A DNA stretch of 64,000 bases, taken from contig OW804096.1 of the NCBI GenBank assembly GCA_942159475.1, positions 132,732,941 to 132,796,940 on the forward strand, given 5' to 3'. The notes under the pieces were generated by a model. It had not been told where the DNA came from. It saw only the letters and a program-made list of their open reading frames with translations, and searched no databases. The stretch is from Sthenelais limicola (taxonomy: Eukaryota > Annelida > Polychaeta > Phyllodocida > Sigalionidae). Position numbers and translations under genes: made by a program. Positions 1 through 10,914 of this stretch are shown here, piece after piece (the stretch's first letter is position 1; the number at the start of each line of letters is the position of its first letter).

Positions 1-377
1 GGAAAAAATGCAGGTAAAAATGATGAATTTTGTGTAGTTGGTACTTTTTTTTGTTGTTTTTGAACCACTTTTATTCAGTCTCTCAACAAAACTCTCTCCC
101 GAGGTGAGTGACATCTAGAAAATACAACTCAACCTTTTCCTTGCTCACATGTTATCAAAAATACGCTTCCTACTTTGTGTTTCCCTTATTAGGCTACTTA
201 TAAAATTACTTATAAAAATGTTCTCTCTCTATGGTTACCTATTAAGAGGTGGCTCTGCGCTAGGCGTGCAGCATTTTTCTATTCACCGTAACTAAGGACA
301 TGTAGGTTACACAAACTACAACAATGTATACAAAAATAAAGGGACACTATATCTCATATCGTTAGTGTCTGTTTCAA

Positions 378-971
378 TTATACCTGCAGGCTGGAGAGGT
401 CGGCGAACAATTTCCTCCAGGCCTCCCTGACTTCTCTTGGGGCATTCAGGACTTTGTTTTGGTACAGTACCGTCCTATTCCTCTCCATTAAATCAGCAAT
501 TACTATTTTAAACGCTAAGAAGCCTTGGTGAAACAACTTCTGCCTATGAATTATTGCTTTAACCTGGAGGATAATCCAATTTACTATTTTCTCGCTGGTA
601 CCATGGTTTTCAATCCCGAAAATGATGTCAGCAGGTTTCACCTCAACTACACCTTTATCATATACAAATATTTGGTTACCACTTCTAGTCGCTCGTAGGT
701 GATTCATATCAGATATCATCTTTAAGACCTCCTGCCACATTTCTCTGGTCTTCTTGCAGTGTACAAAAAAATGTTCAATACTATCCGTTGCGTTACAATA
801 GGAGCACTTTTTGCTCTCTACAATATCCATATTACTTAGGACCTCATTGCATGTTACCGTTCTTGATATCTCCACTTTTACTGCATGTATTTGAACTGGG
901 GAAGGACATTTTTTCTGCTCTTTAGTACCTACTTGATGTTGTATCGAAATAATTCTGATACAGGTAACCAA
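378..971 (-). mobile_element. LINE retrotransposon ORF2 3' fragment (L1/Tx1-like)
   Basis: A 197-codon open frame resembles the extreme C-terminus of a non-LTR retrotransposon reverse transcriptase. It holds a zinc-knuckle arrangement, Cys-x2-Cys-x7-His-x4-Cys (KCSYCN...IEHFFVHC), followed by a Trp-containing helix (REMWQEV), as in the zf-RVT tail of L1-like elements. The reverse transcriptase and endonuclease domains are not visible upstream (higher coordinates), so this is a 5'-truncated copy, the usual fate of LINE insertions. The conserved part starts around residue 40; the first residues are probably read-through of unrelated sequence. Clade assignment is by eye only. Confidence 0.7.
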
Positions 972-1269
972 AACTCAAAAGTTTAAAATGATTTTTTAAA
1001 ATTGCAATTAAGTCGTTTAGAAATGGTGAGGGGCACTCCACTGCTAATGACCAGATAAGAGCTAATCACCCTGCTGGGCGGCGGAGATGATGGAACCTTT
1101 CATCTCCCTCTGACTCCCCTCTGTCCCTTTTACTCTAAGTTCAGTGAGAATACTATTGTAACTGTGCTATTTGGGTAAATAAAACTAGCAGAAACGAATA
1201 CTTTTCGTTATCGTGATTCTTTCCTGAAAATCTGTGCACACTAAGATAGTAAGAAATATCGCTAGATAT

Positions 1270-1890
1270 GGTATGAAATTGCGTAGCATGTCATGTGCAT
1301 TGCGTAATTTTAATTCTACACACTACAAGGCATTGGCTAATCGGAATTCAGAGATTAGGCAATCACTCAAGCATGCCATGCTGCAGGCTTTCTAAAAGGC
1401 CTCCATACCTGAAGAATATCCTGCCAGTAATTAAATTGAATTATTTTAGATATTCCATGATCGATATATTCATGTTGGACAATTACTAATAAAGTAACTA
1501 AATGTACTCTATACGTTAGTCTTCAAAATGCAAGAATATATTCAATGCAATGTCTTGAGATTCGGTACACATATTTATATGACTAGGACTAATAAACCCT
1601 CCAAAAATAGGAACATTCCAACAAAGAGATCTTGTGAATGCATCACTTTGAAAAATATTGATATATAATAATGATATAAAATACATTTCATATGCATTAG
1701 AATGACTTGATGCGGCCGACGGAAATAATTTATTATGAAAAAACTAATTGCCTGATTATGAATCTGAAAGCAGGGTTGTCTTTCTGACATTCAGGGGGTT
1801 CTGTGATATACTTTTATATTCAGATTGGAAGCATTTTGAGGGAGTTATAAGCTATATAGTAGAGAGCAATATTTTTTTAGTTTTTACAAG
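1270..1890. repeat. Interspersed repeat family R1, locus 1
   Basis: Three sub-blocks recur elsewhere. Block X (about 1270-1390) is the reverse complement of 5717-5825. Block Y (about 1505-1690) is the reverse complement of 3330-3510. Block A (about 1701-1890) recurs in the same orientation at 5824-6010 and inverted at 3035-3200. The copies are diverged but colinear within each block. No coding frame is recognisable; probably a decayed non-autonomous element. Confidence 0.65.
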
Positions 1891-1935
1891 TTATTATATT
1901 ATTTATACACTCTAAACGTGGATATCGTAGATTTA

Positions 1936-2180
1936 CGCGATTTTAGTGAAAATTCTCCTCCAAAAATTGCCTAATCCTTATTTTTTCTAATTTCTAACAT
2001 CGTAAATCATATATTTAGAAAGCTATAGGATTAGGAGAAGTTTCCTAATCCCTAAGACCCCTATAGGCTGCCACGGCCAGTCCCAGACAAGCTGGCGCGA
2101 CCATCAGTGCATGACGGCCACTAGTGCAGAACCACTGATGCCAAACAGAGAAAAAAAACTTGCCCATGCGTGGGTTCGAT
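1936..2180 (-). mobile_element. tRNA-derived SINE-like copy, 5' part lost
   Basis: This stretch is the reverse complement of 6105-6350 over about 240 bp. On the minus strand it contains a tRNA B-box-like motif (GGATCGAACCC, near 2168-2178). The A-box part seen in the other copy is not found here, so the copy looks 5' truncated. The shared tail includes a short run reading GATTAGG that repeats within the element. Confidence 0.5.
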
Positions 2181-2346
2181 CCAGAAAGTAACCGCTTGAA
2201 AGTATTTATATTAGTAGTTTGGTTATATTTCTCAAGATCTGTATGCCTATTATTGTTTTTATATTTAGCTGAATCACAGCCGTCCCGTTCCCCCCACCCC
2301 CCCCCACCCTCTTCCCTTCTACGCCTTTGTTTTGGTGTCTAATAAT

Positions 2347-2371
2347 ACACATGCCTCTGTGAGGCATGTGT
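2347..2371. other. Perfect 11-bp hairpin
   Basis: Arms ACACATGCCTC and GAGGCATGTGT are perfectly complementary around a TGT loop. A GC-rich tract follows (about 2373-2440). It lies in intergenic repeat sequence and has no A/T-rich flank of a processing signal that I can recognise. Confidence 0.6.
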
Positions 2372-3034
2372 ACCGCCAGCAGTAGTGGCGCCGCAGCGGC
2401 CGCAACGGCTTGTCTCGGAACTAAACTGCGGCAATCGCGATCGATTCAAATCATAACACACCAATCGAAAGTGGTAAATGGGCTTATATCTTCTTTTCTA
2501 GACAATATTGTTCCAGTAATCACTAGCTAATATCGTTGCTTACTAATATACGGTCGGAGTGAGCGTGGATACTAAGCTGAATAAGCATGTATTTGTTTGG
2601 CAGAGACAGCAGCAATTCCCTTTTCTCTCTCTATTTGCGTAAGACCCGTAATGGCGGGTGTGACGTTGTAATGGGTAGTGATCCTGCCAGATTGGCAGCT
2701 TCTTTCAGAAGCGGTGGTCACGGAAGAGTCTAGCAACCTTGAGATTAACAACTGTGTGCACTAACCATTACACTATTGAATCAGCTATCAACATGGCCTC
2801 AACTAATCACTCCGAATGCTAATAGTGTGCGAACAGAAAGACAGAGAACAGAAAGAGAAAGAGGGGGAGAGGCAGACAGGGAGATTGCAATTGAAAGAAA
2901 GTAAAAAAGAGATGGGCAGGAAAGGAGAGGAAGAGCAGGGAGTATTTTTTTCCAGGAATATCTATTGAATATATCCATGTATAAGTGTGATGTGTTACAG
3001 GAAAATGTGTCACAATCTAAAAAAACTCAAGAAT

Positions 3035-3545
3035 ATTGCTTTCTGCTTTAGATAGCTCATAGCTCCCTCAAAACAATTTGGATCTAAACATAAAAATTAT
3101 CCCAGAACCCCCTGAATGTCAGGAAAACAGCCCTGCTTTCAGATTTTCAATTGCATAGTTAGTTCCTTCATAATAAATTATTTCTGTCAGCTGCATCAAG
3201 TTGTTCAATAACCATATAATAATTTAATAACTTGGCAGCCATGGGCAGCCATGCTTTCAGATTTAAAATCGGATGGTTAGTTCTTCGGTAATAAATTATT
3301 TTCATCAGCCACATCAAGGTGTTCGAATCGATATAAACCACCCGATTCTGTGCCTGCACAATTTTTTTCTAATTTCAAAGTTTTTCAAAGTGATTTATTC
3401 ACAAGATCTCTTTGTTGGAATGTTCCTATTCTTGGGGGGTTTATTCCTTTTAGTCATATAAATATGTGTACTAAATCTCCAGACATTGCATTGAATATAT
3501 CATTGCGTTTGGAAGGTTATCTAGCTGGAGATTACTCCACTATTT
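3035..3545. repeat. Repeat family R1, locus 2 (inverted relative to locus 1)
   Basis: 3035-3200 is block A in reverse complement, and 3330-3510 is block Y in reverse complement of 1505-1690. A partial second copy of the edge of block A lies at 3252-3330, so this locus carries an internal tandem duplication. 13340-13520 is another, more diverged copy of block Y. Confidence 0.6.
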
Positions 3546-4025
3546 AACCCTTTTATTTCAGATCGGACCGCTCTGCGTTTGCTCACCAGTCTGGTACAAA
3601 CGTATGACCTACTCTAGAAAAAAGAGGACCACTTTATAGTGACTGACCCAACCTTGGGAAAGAAATATTGAAGAAAAAAAAATCAGACTGATTTTGCCCG
3701 AGGCTGTCGGCCATTACGACTGCCCCTTTGCTTGCTTGATCAACTGGAATTATCGCTCAGGTACACCCACGCTATAGCATCAATTTGAGCAGTGGAGAAC
3801 TGTCTCTCTGACATGCATATACTTGGACTAATTGTTGTTTATATAATATGTGAAGACATTGTGAAAACTATGTGCGTTATAATAATCTAGCCAGTGAAGC
3901 AGGACTTACTGGGATCCCAGCTGAGTGTATATTTGCCTAGCCTATTGACATAGCGCTATACCAGTGGCACCACCTAGTGTTTATTGTTGAAAGTACATAA
4001 ATAGTTGTGAATATCCTCTGGAACA

Positions 4026-4441
4026 ATGGAAGCCGCCCTCAACCTACAAGCCTTGATTAAAGGGCATCATGCACGATTATTAGAGGACGAAATATACCAC
4101 CAAAGACAGATGGACACCTTTGCCCAGCTGTTCTGCCTGTTGAGGGCCAAAAAGCAGCTGGAACAGTGTGAAGAAGAAGTTGTGCCCAATGAGAATATTG
4201 AAGAGGAATTGTGCCCAATGAGAACATTGAAGAGGAAATTGTGCCCAATGAGAACTTGACACAAGATGATGGATTGGAGGAACATGAAAGAGTCATGCAC
4301 AATGAAGCCTCCCAACAACATGTACCAGGTGATGTGGAGCTAGTGAAGGACACACACTGCCAGGAAGAAGTAATCCAGGAGAGGATGTGGCACCAGGATA
4401 TCGTCACAACAGGAGAAGTCTTGGGCTATTTCCTTTACTAA
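4026..4441 (+). pseudogene. Unrecognised acidic coiled-coil-like ORF, frame broken in an internal repeat
   Basis: A 77-codon frame starts at an ATG with A at -3 and G at +4. It begins with a helical, charged segment (QALIKGHHARLLEDEIYHQR) and runs into three tandem 28-29-base units at about 4168-4258, each encoding PNEN-I/L plus a Glu-rich stretch. Unit lengths differ by one base, so the frame shifts: the first frame ends at 4259, while the frame that keeps the acidic repeat (from 4211) runs on to 4441. It could be a decayed transposon ORF or a lineage-specific gene. I do not recognise the family. Confidence 0.3.
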
Positions 4442-4500
4442 ACATGGAATGGAGTGTTTTTGTAGGCCCACTATCCCGCCCAATTTTGTACATTGACATT

Positions 4501-4562
4501 GCCCACCACCCCGCCCACCATCCCGCCCACCATCCCGCCCACCATCCCGCCCACCATCCCGA
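4501..4562. repeat. 12-bp minisatellite, unit CCCGCCCACCAT
   Basis: Five tandem units of 12 bp, the first with one substitution. The array sits just 3' of the broken acidic ORF at 4026-4441. Strong C/G strand asymmetry makes G-quadruplex formation on the minus strand possible. Confidence 0.9.
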
Positions 4563-5716
4563 GCTATGACGGGCGATGCTTTTGCACATCATACGGTGAC
4601 GCTACCTGGTGGGAAGGTCAGAAACTAGTGGTGGGGAATCCCCACGACTATGACGTCATTACACGGGCCTCGTGCGTTAGACGAAGCTCACTGAGTGTGT
4701 CCGAGCGTGTGATCATGAACTGGAGAATGTCGGCAAGGAACAGAAACATAGAGAAATAGAGGCGTAATCACGTAATGCTGGAACTCCGTAATTATACTAG
4801 TAAGAGCTTAAAATTTTGGTGAAATGTCTCTTAGAATGCATAATCTTGACACTGGGACAGGTTTGAAGTGTGGGGACATGAGAAAACATAGGGTTTTTGG
4901 AAAATTATAGACCATTTTCCCCTATAGTGTTGCCCCAAGGAGCTTGGGTCGAATTTGCTAGTTGAGGTGTTTATGCATGCATAATTAATCATGCCACTGC
5001 GACCTATCGTCCAGGAGAAATGGAATATGTTAGCTACAAATTTCTGCTCCCTAAGTGTCATTCCAGAGGCACATCAGCATTATATTGTGTATTCACACTA
5101 TTGGCTCAATAATGTAACCTTTCAATTTCTCCGGGTCCAGTTTGAACCTGGAGGTGAATGAATATGTTTTTTGAGTATCTAGGCATGTTGCCGGATCAAT
5201 AAAGTGAAATTGGTTATGAAAGAAAGAGTAGAATTAATAGTAATGTTCAGTTATCAAAGAAGGGATAGTATTGTTTAATTGACTGCTGCAAATTAGTGTA
5301 ATCTATCTCTCAACAACATTTGTTTGTATAAGTGTCAATGTCCAGTTTCCTCATCAGGCGACAGCCTGTGTATTTGTGAGAAAAGTATGTGCAGATTTAT
5401 GTGAAGCATGCGAATGGTAGAAATAAATACCAAAAAGTGTAATTTAATTTGAGACCATTGTAATCAGTTGTATGCCTTGCCATATTTGTTTGATGTGCTG
5501 ACGAATTGTGTTTGGTCATAAAAAGTTTCAAAGCAAAATACATGACCTGAAATCAGAAAACAGTATTTCCGCTAAGGAAAAATGAGTTGAAGGTAATAAA
5601 CCATATGAACGTACACAAGATGAGGAGTGAGGGTAACATGTAACCTAGATGTGATCTACCCCAAGAGCAGATGGTTATTTGTTGACATATTGAATAAAGT
5701 TGTGTAAAAAAAAAAA

Positions 5717-6010
5717 AGTCTGCAGCATGGCGTGCTTGAGTGACTCCCTATAATCCCCAAATTCCATTACCAAATGCCTTGTAACGCGTAGAATTAACAT
5801 TAGGCAATGCACATGCAATTTCAAATGACTTGATGTGGCCAACGGAAATAATTTATTACAAAGAAACTAATCGTCCGATTATAATTCTGAAAGCAAGGAT
5901 GTGTTCCTGACATTCAGGGGTTCTGTGATAATTTTTATATTCAGATTGGAAGCATTTTGAGGGAGTTATAAGCTATCTAGTGGAAAGCAATATTTTTTCG
6001 GTTTTGAGCT
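5717..6010. repeat. Repeat family R1, locus 3 (blocks X and A)
   Basis: 5717-5825 is the reverse complement of 1270-1390, and 5824-6010 repeats 1701-1890 in direct orientation. Block Y, present between X and A at locus 1, is absent here. A SINE-like element follows at 6050. The order and strand of blocks differ between the loci, which implies internal inversion or several insertions. Confidence 0.6.
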
Positions 6011-6049
6011 CTGCATTCAGACTAATAAGTTAAGCACATGTCTCCATCA

Positions 6050-6350
6050 AATTTGGTGGTGTAGAAGCTCGCTTGTGAATCCTAAGGTTGCTAGATCGAA
6101 CCCAAGCATGGGCAGGTTTTTTTTCTCTGTTTGGCATCAGTGGTTCTGCACTAGTGGCTGTCATGCACTAATGGTCGCACCAGCTTGTCTGGCACTGGAC
6201 TGCTGGTCGACTAGCCGGCCGTAGGGGTCTAAGGGATTAGGAGATTTCTCTTAATCCTCTAGCTTTCAAAGTATATGATTTACAATGTCAGAAATAAAGA
6301 GAAAAACGGATTAGGCGATTTTTGGAGGACAATTTCCAGAGAAACTCTGT
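6050..6350 (+). mobile_element. tRNA-derived SINE-like element
   Basis: The head reads GGTGGTGTAGAAGCTCGC, which resembles a degenerate pol III A box. About 30 bases later comes GGTTGCTAGATCGAACCC, which contains a B-box-like core. The tail (6105-6350) is the reverse complement of 1936-2180. No terminal poly(A) is evident. Family membership cannot be fixed by eye. Confidence 0.55.
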
Positions 6351-6454
6351 AGAATAACGAAACCGGTGCTTACAGTGTGGTTCACTACACTAATATTCAA
6401 ATTATAATAAATACATCATAACACAAATACAGAAGTACATATTAGAAGTACATA

Positions 6455-6580
6455 TTAGATGTCCTATAATGTTTACCATCATTAGATTCAGCTTGATCTT
6501 ATCTTTTCAAATATGATGATATGACAAAATCCATTTTTGCAACTTGTGACTCATTTTCCTGTGACACATCACATTTTAAA
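6455..6580. repeat. Interspersed repeat R2, copy 1
   Basis: This block is colinear with 13600-13740 in the same orientation. Both contain GTTTAC-ACCATTAGA, a TTTTCAAATATGATG run, and ACTTGTGACTCATTT followed by a CACATC motif. Fragments of its end (GGAAAATG-GTCA) also occur inverted near 2996-3016 and 13368-13382. Confidence 0.6.
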
Positions 6581-7589
6581 TGTGCCATATCACAGATGCT
6601 TTAATCCTAGAACATATAATATATACAGTATATCTGCCTCAAATACCTCTATCCAAACTGTTCCCCCCTCACTGTGTATTGTGATACACTGCATGAAGTG
6701 TGCTCCCACCTCACTGTGTATTGTGCAAAAGCATCAACGTCGACACACTAATTACTATTATATCTTAAGCAATTAATCAAAGTTTTGAATAATGATGAAC
6801 AAGGTAAGTTTCCCTATTTGCCACTAGCTGTCTCTCATGCATATAAATGCCATGTCTGTGGCGCCATCAGTTTGCTTAGAGTTAAACTGACTATCGAACA
6901 AATGAAGAATATCTACAATTTAAAATCATTTACAAAAATTGATGGAATTTATTTATCAATTAAATTCAAGATACAAAATGTTCACTTTTATTATCTCAGA
7001 AAATCTCAGATTTATGTTTGTTGAGAGGCTAACCATTTTTAGAATAATAAATAAATAAGTAATGTCAGCAGCAACGATGGTATCTGAGGCCACAAGGTGC
7101 AAATTAAGTTCCCCTGGGGACACCAGATGACGGCAAGAGACAAAAATGACGGCAAGACCCCAAGCACATTTTGCTGTATATATTATATAAAAAATACTTG
7201 GAAATTATGAATATGGATCTACATATAGACTGATAAATAAACAAAATCAATAATTGATGTTAATTTTATAGTTCATTATCCAAGTAAAGCCTTATATGGC
7301 CCTATAAATCCCAAAATATGTACGATGTTGGGAGACAATACCCCCAGTCCCCATGACTTTTTGGCGCCATGCTCTTTCTCTGTTAGTATTAAAGAAAAAC
7401 TCCAACCGATATTCCATACATATCAAATCCTATGCATTTTTATATCATTATCCATATAATATACGGGAAGAGCAATTTCTATGAAAAGAGGTAGAAAAGT
7501 GCCGAAGGCACTCATACTATATATAGTTCAAAGACAGCTATGCTTTAGTATTATCACCCATTTACAGGATTCTTATAATGTATCTAACT

Positions 7590-7920
7590 GCAACAGAATG
7601 TGTAATGTGTATAACCTTTCACTGTACTGTTTCACTGTATTCCTGTACGACCAAGTTTTATGTACTGTGTGATTTGATAATGTGTATGCCTGGTGCGACA
7701 CCCTTCTTAGTGTAAGAGGACAGGCATGCGCTGCTCCTGACTGTGACGCGTGTTGTTAGGTCTTTGTTTAGACTTGCAGTCTGGTCGTGGGTGGCAATAA
7801 ATCCCAAATAAGACTTGTTCCGTGTTTGAGACTTTCTTTACCTTCGTCTCAATCGAGAGCCTTTGGAAGAGAACCTGGCTTGTTGTTTGTTCAGTAATTA
7901 GCGCCAGTTACTATAAAGAG
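7590..7920 (+). mobile_element. Possible solo LTR
   Basis: The stretch has an LTR-like layout: an upstream segment, AATAAA at about 7796-7801, then a T/C-rich segment (GAGACTTTCTTTACC) ending near GCGCCAGTTACT. I could not define paired TG/CA ends, a target-site duplication, a second LTR or gag/pol sequence. It may be ordinary unique sequence. Confidence 0.2.
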
Positions 7921-8559
7921 GATTCACTACATATGTATATTGATTTTCCTGATACTGATGAAATCTCACATGAAAAGTAGTTTGATATACTGTGTCCAAT
8001 TCTAAATATGTCAATAGATGATAATGTCGAACTTAGCTGATGTCAGTGACAAAGTGGTTGGATAAACAAATTTATATCTCATCATTATTCATCTCGATCT
8101 ATGAACAGGATATATAACATAAAGCAGATTTACAGTCTGTGTGTGAAATTCCTGGATCCTTGACTGATGGACAAAGGGTTTCCTTTATTTATTTTGTATT
8201 AGAACTCCATCCCTGTCATCCTGATCACATGTAATATAATATATGAACACTCTGTCCGAGTCCTGTTGGCTTGAAACTTCAAAGAGACCTCAAAGAAGGA
8301 CACATATACTAGTGTTAAATTTTACATATTTAATGATAAAATTATAATTATGTTGTGCGCCCCAGTAGTCTACTACTCGCCCCATTCTCACGAAATAAAT
8401 GCAATTTTTCAGTTTCAGAATGGTCCGGCTGCATGGGCTTCCTGTAAAATTAGATATCTCTGAAAAAAATAAGACTACATAATATATTATCCTTATTAAC
8501 TAATTAATTAATTGATTAATTAATTAATTAACTAAACCACAATAGAGAGTACTGTCGCA

Positions 8560-9830
8560 TGAAAGACAAATGACTATGAGGCGCCGAGTGTTACCAACAT
8601 TATTTGGTGTTTTTCTGGGACTTAGAGGGACAGAATTAATAAATATATAGACTGAATTATTTAAAAACTGTCCTTCAGACAGAATAATAAATACATTGAC
8701 CGAATTGAAGATAAATCTAAGACCAAATTAAAGAGTACAATGACCAAATTAAAAAATGCTGTGAGAGAAATAAAAATATAGAGACTGAATCATATAATAG
8801 CATACACAGAATTAATAATTCCAAGACCAAATTATAAAAATTTAAAACCAAATTATAAATTCTAAGACCAAATTAAAAGTACAGAGACCAAATTAAAAAA
8901 TACTCACCAAATAAAAAAATACAGGGACCAAATTAATAAATTCACTCACTGAATTAAGAAATGCACTCACTGCATTAAGAAATGCATTCACATTCTTAGG
9001 ACGTTGTAACATGGACTACTTGGTATAATTGGGTATAATTATACTTATTTGTTTAACTCAATTTAATTTGATATCTGTCTTGATGGTATATATTTCTTTT
9101 TCTGACACTTACGAAGCTCCTTTGGGTGTATGTATGATGTTGCCCAGGTGGTGGATTTTATCATTAATTGCTTTATTTCTATTTATTTTTATTTGTACTT
9201 TTTATCCCATCATACTATGACCTCTGCTATCTTTAAACTTGTCTTTATTAACTCTGATAGCATATAGTCATATCGAATAAAATATATTTTCGATCAGCTT
9301 GGACTGAGATATACTGTACTTGTTGCACGATGTCTGTTAGCTGAATAAAATAATTAAAACAAAAACAAAATTAATAAATACAGAATTAAGCCAAATTAAA
9401 AATTTAGTCAGGACAAACTATTCTAAGACAGAATTAAAAATATATACTCGCCAAACAAAAAAAATGGTGGACTGAATTAAACAGTACAGAGACCGAATTA
9501 GATAAATAGACAATCAAATAAATAAATGCCCACTTAATATTTTTATTCGGTATGCCTCTCACAGACACTAAATGGCAGGTCATGACCTATACTTGACTCA
9601 CTAAGTTTTGAAGTCCCTTCCATAAGGAGCAAGGGAAATGGCCTGCCACCTGGTGTCTGTAAGAGGCATGTCAAATAAAGATATGTGGTGTATTTATTTA
9701 ACTTGCATGGTGGTGTATCTATTTAATTTGATGGTGTATTTATTTAATTTGGTGTGTATTGAATCAATTAATATGGTCTCTGTATTTATCTATTTCGGTC
9801 TAAGACAATTTAATTTGGTGCCAATTAGCC
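8560..9830. repeat. AT-rich degenerate minisatellite domain with palindromic core
   Basis: From about 8640 to 9540 a loose unit resembling ACCGAATTAATAAATACAGAG recurs many times with variable spacing. From about 9678 to 9830 the complementary version (TGGTGTATTTATTTAATTTG) recurs. Between them lies a 33-bp inverted repeat (9551-9583 against 9638-9670). The whole region is therefore roughly palindromic about position 9610. A non-repetitive insert occupies about 9010-9350. No gene is seen. Confidence 0.7.
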
Positions 9831-9839
9831 CAGGTAGGA

Positions 9840-9985
9840 AATCTCCCCCTGGGAGGACATACATCTCCCCCCTGGGAGGGCATCTCCCCGCTAGGAGGAC
9901 ATTTTCCCTTGGGAGGACATTTTCCTCCTGGGAGGACATTTCCCCTGGGAGGACATCCCCCCCCCCGCTGGGAGGACATAAAGCT
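9840..9985. repeat. G/C-skewed minisatellite, core GGGAGGACAT
   Basis: Seven copies of a GGGAGGACAT-like core are spaced by 15-21 bp of C-rich sequence. The array abuts the right arm of the AT-rich palindromic domain. Open frames across it on both strands are low-complexity shadows. Confidence 0.9.
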
Positions 9986-10734
9986 CTCTTATTTGATAAA
10001 ACGAGGAATTTACAAATTGTTGCCAAGTAATCAAAAAAATAATCTTTGTTTTTACTTTTAATACCTCTTGGTAAACTATTATGGTCAATTCTGCCGTTGG
10101 GGAGAAGTCACTGCAATTTTCTCTCAAGCTTTTCCCGTCCACCTCCAAGCTCGGTTTGGTCCGCTCTGCTTTTTGAATGTTCCAATGCTCCCGACCTGCA
10201 TGCAGGCTGGCAGGGACTATATAGCGAAGCGAGACGAAGCATGCACACACTACCCAGGGTTGCACATAAATTCTTTCATAACGAATAGGCCTACACGCCA
10301 TTATCATGCATTATGGGATATGGGAGACGGCCTTGCTATGACCAGAAATGAGGCAAAAGTCGCCATTAGCGATATTGCCGCCATTCAACATAATTTTTTA
10401 ATGTGTTTTAATAGATTGCATCATAATAATGGGAAAATTCAATGAAATTAAAATTCAAAATCGTCATATGAATTGAACACCGGGACATCCAAATTATAAC
10501 AACCATGGGAATTCTTTCTGCTAAATCCATTCTTAATTCCTAAATACAAGATATTTTAATATAACCGTAAATCTTGATAACTAATAGCGCAATATTAATC
10601 ATTTTTTTGTCCCAATGTTAATCTTTAGCAGCCCACTAACTTTTTTTATTAATAATGGGAAAGTCCTTCCCAAACTTTCAGGATGTACCCAGGGCTACCA
10701 TATCTATGTACCATATGAAATAAAGGTAAATGTA

Positions 10735-10914
10735 AGCGTTGTCAGCACTGCTGCAGGTGGGAAATCAAAGAACTAATGCGTGAAAAAATAATTGTGAGTA
10801 ACAATATTTTACAATATTTTTTTCAACTTTGTCTTGAAAAAGAACATGGTTGGGTGAATACAAAATGCCAAAAAAACAGGATGTTATCATATTTTATATT
10901 TTAGGGATGACGGA
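10735..10914. repeat. Interspersed repeat R3, copy A, left part
   Basis: Colinear with 16680-16790; both contain GAACATGGTTGGGTGAATA. The match resumes at 12015 after the hAT-like insertion. The R3 family has no coding capacity that I recognise. Confidence 0.75.

Noticed and set aside
10068..10445. 125-codon ORF following the GGGAGGACAT minisatellite
   Set aside because: It starts at a non-ATG codon (TTG), overlaps frames on both strands and shows no domain, so it is not called as a gene.
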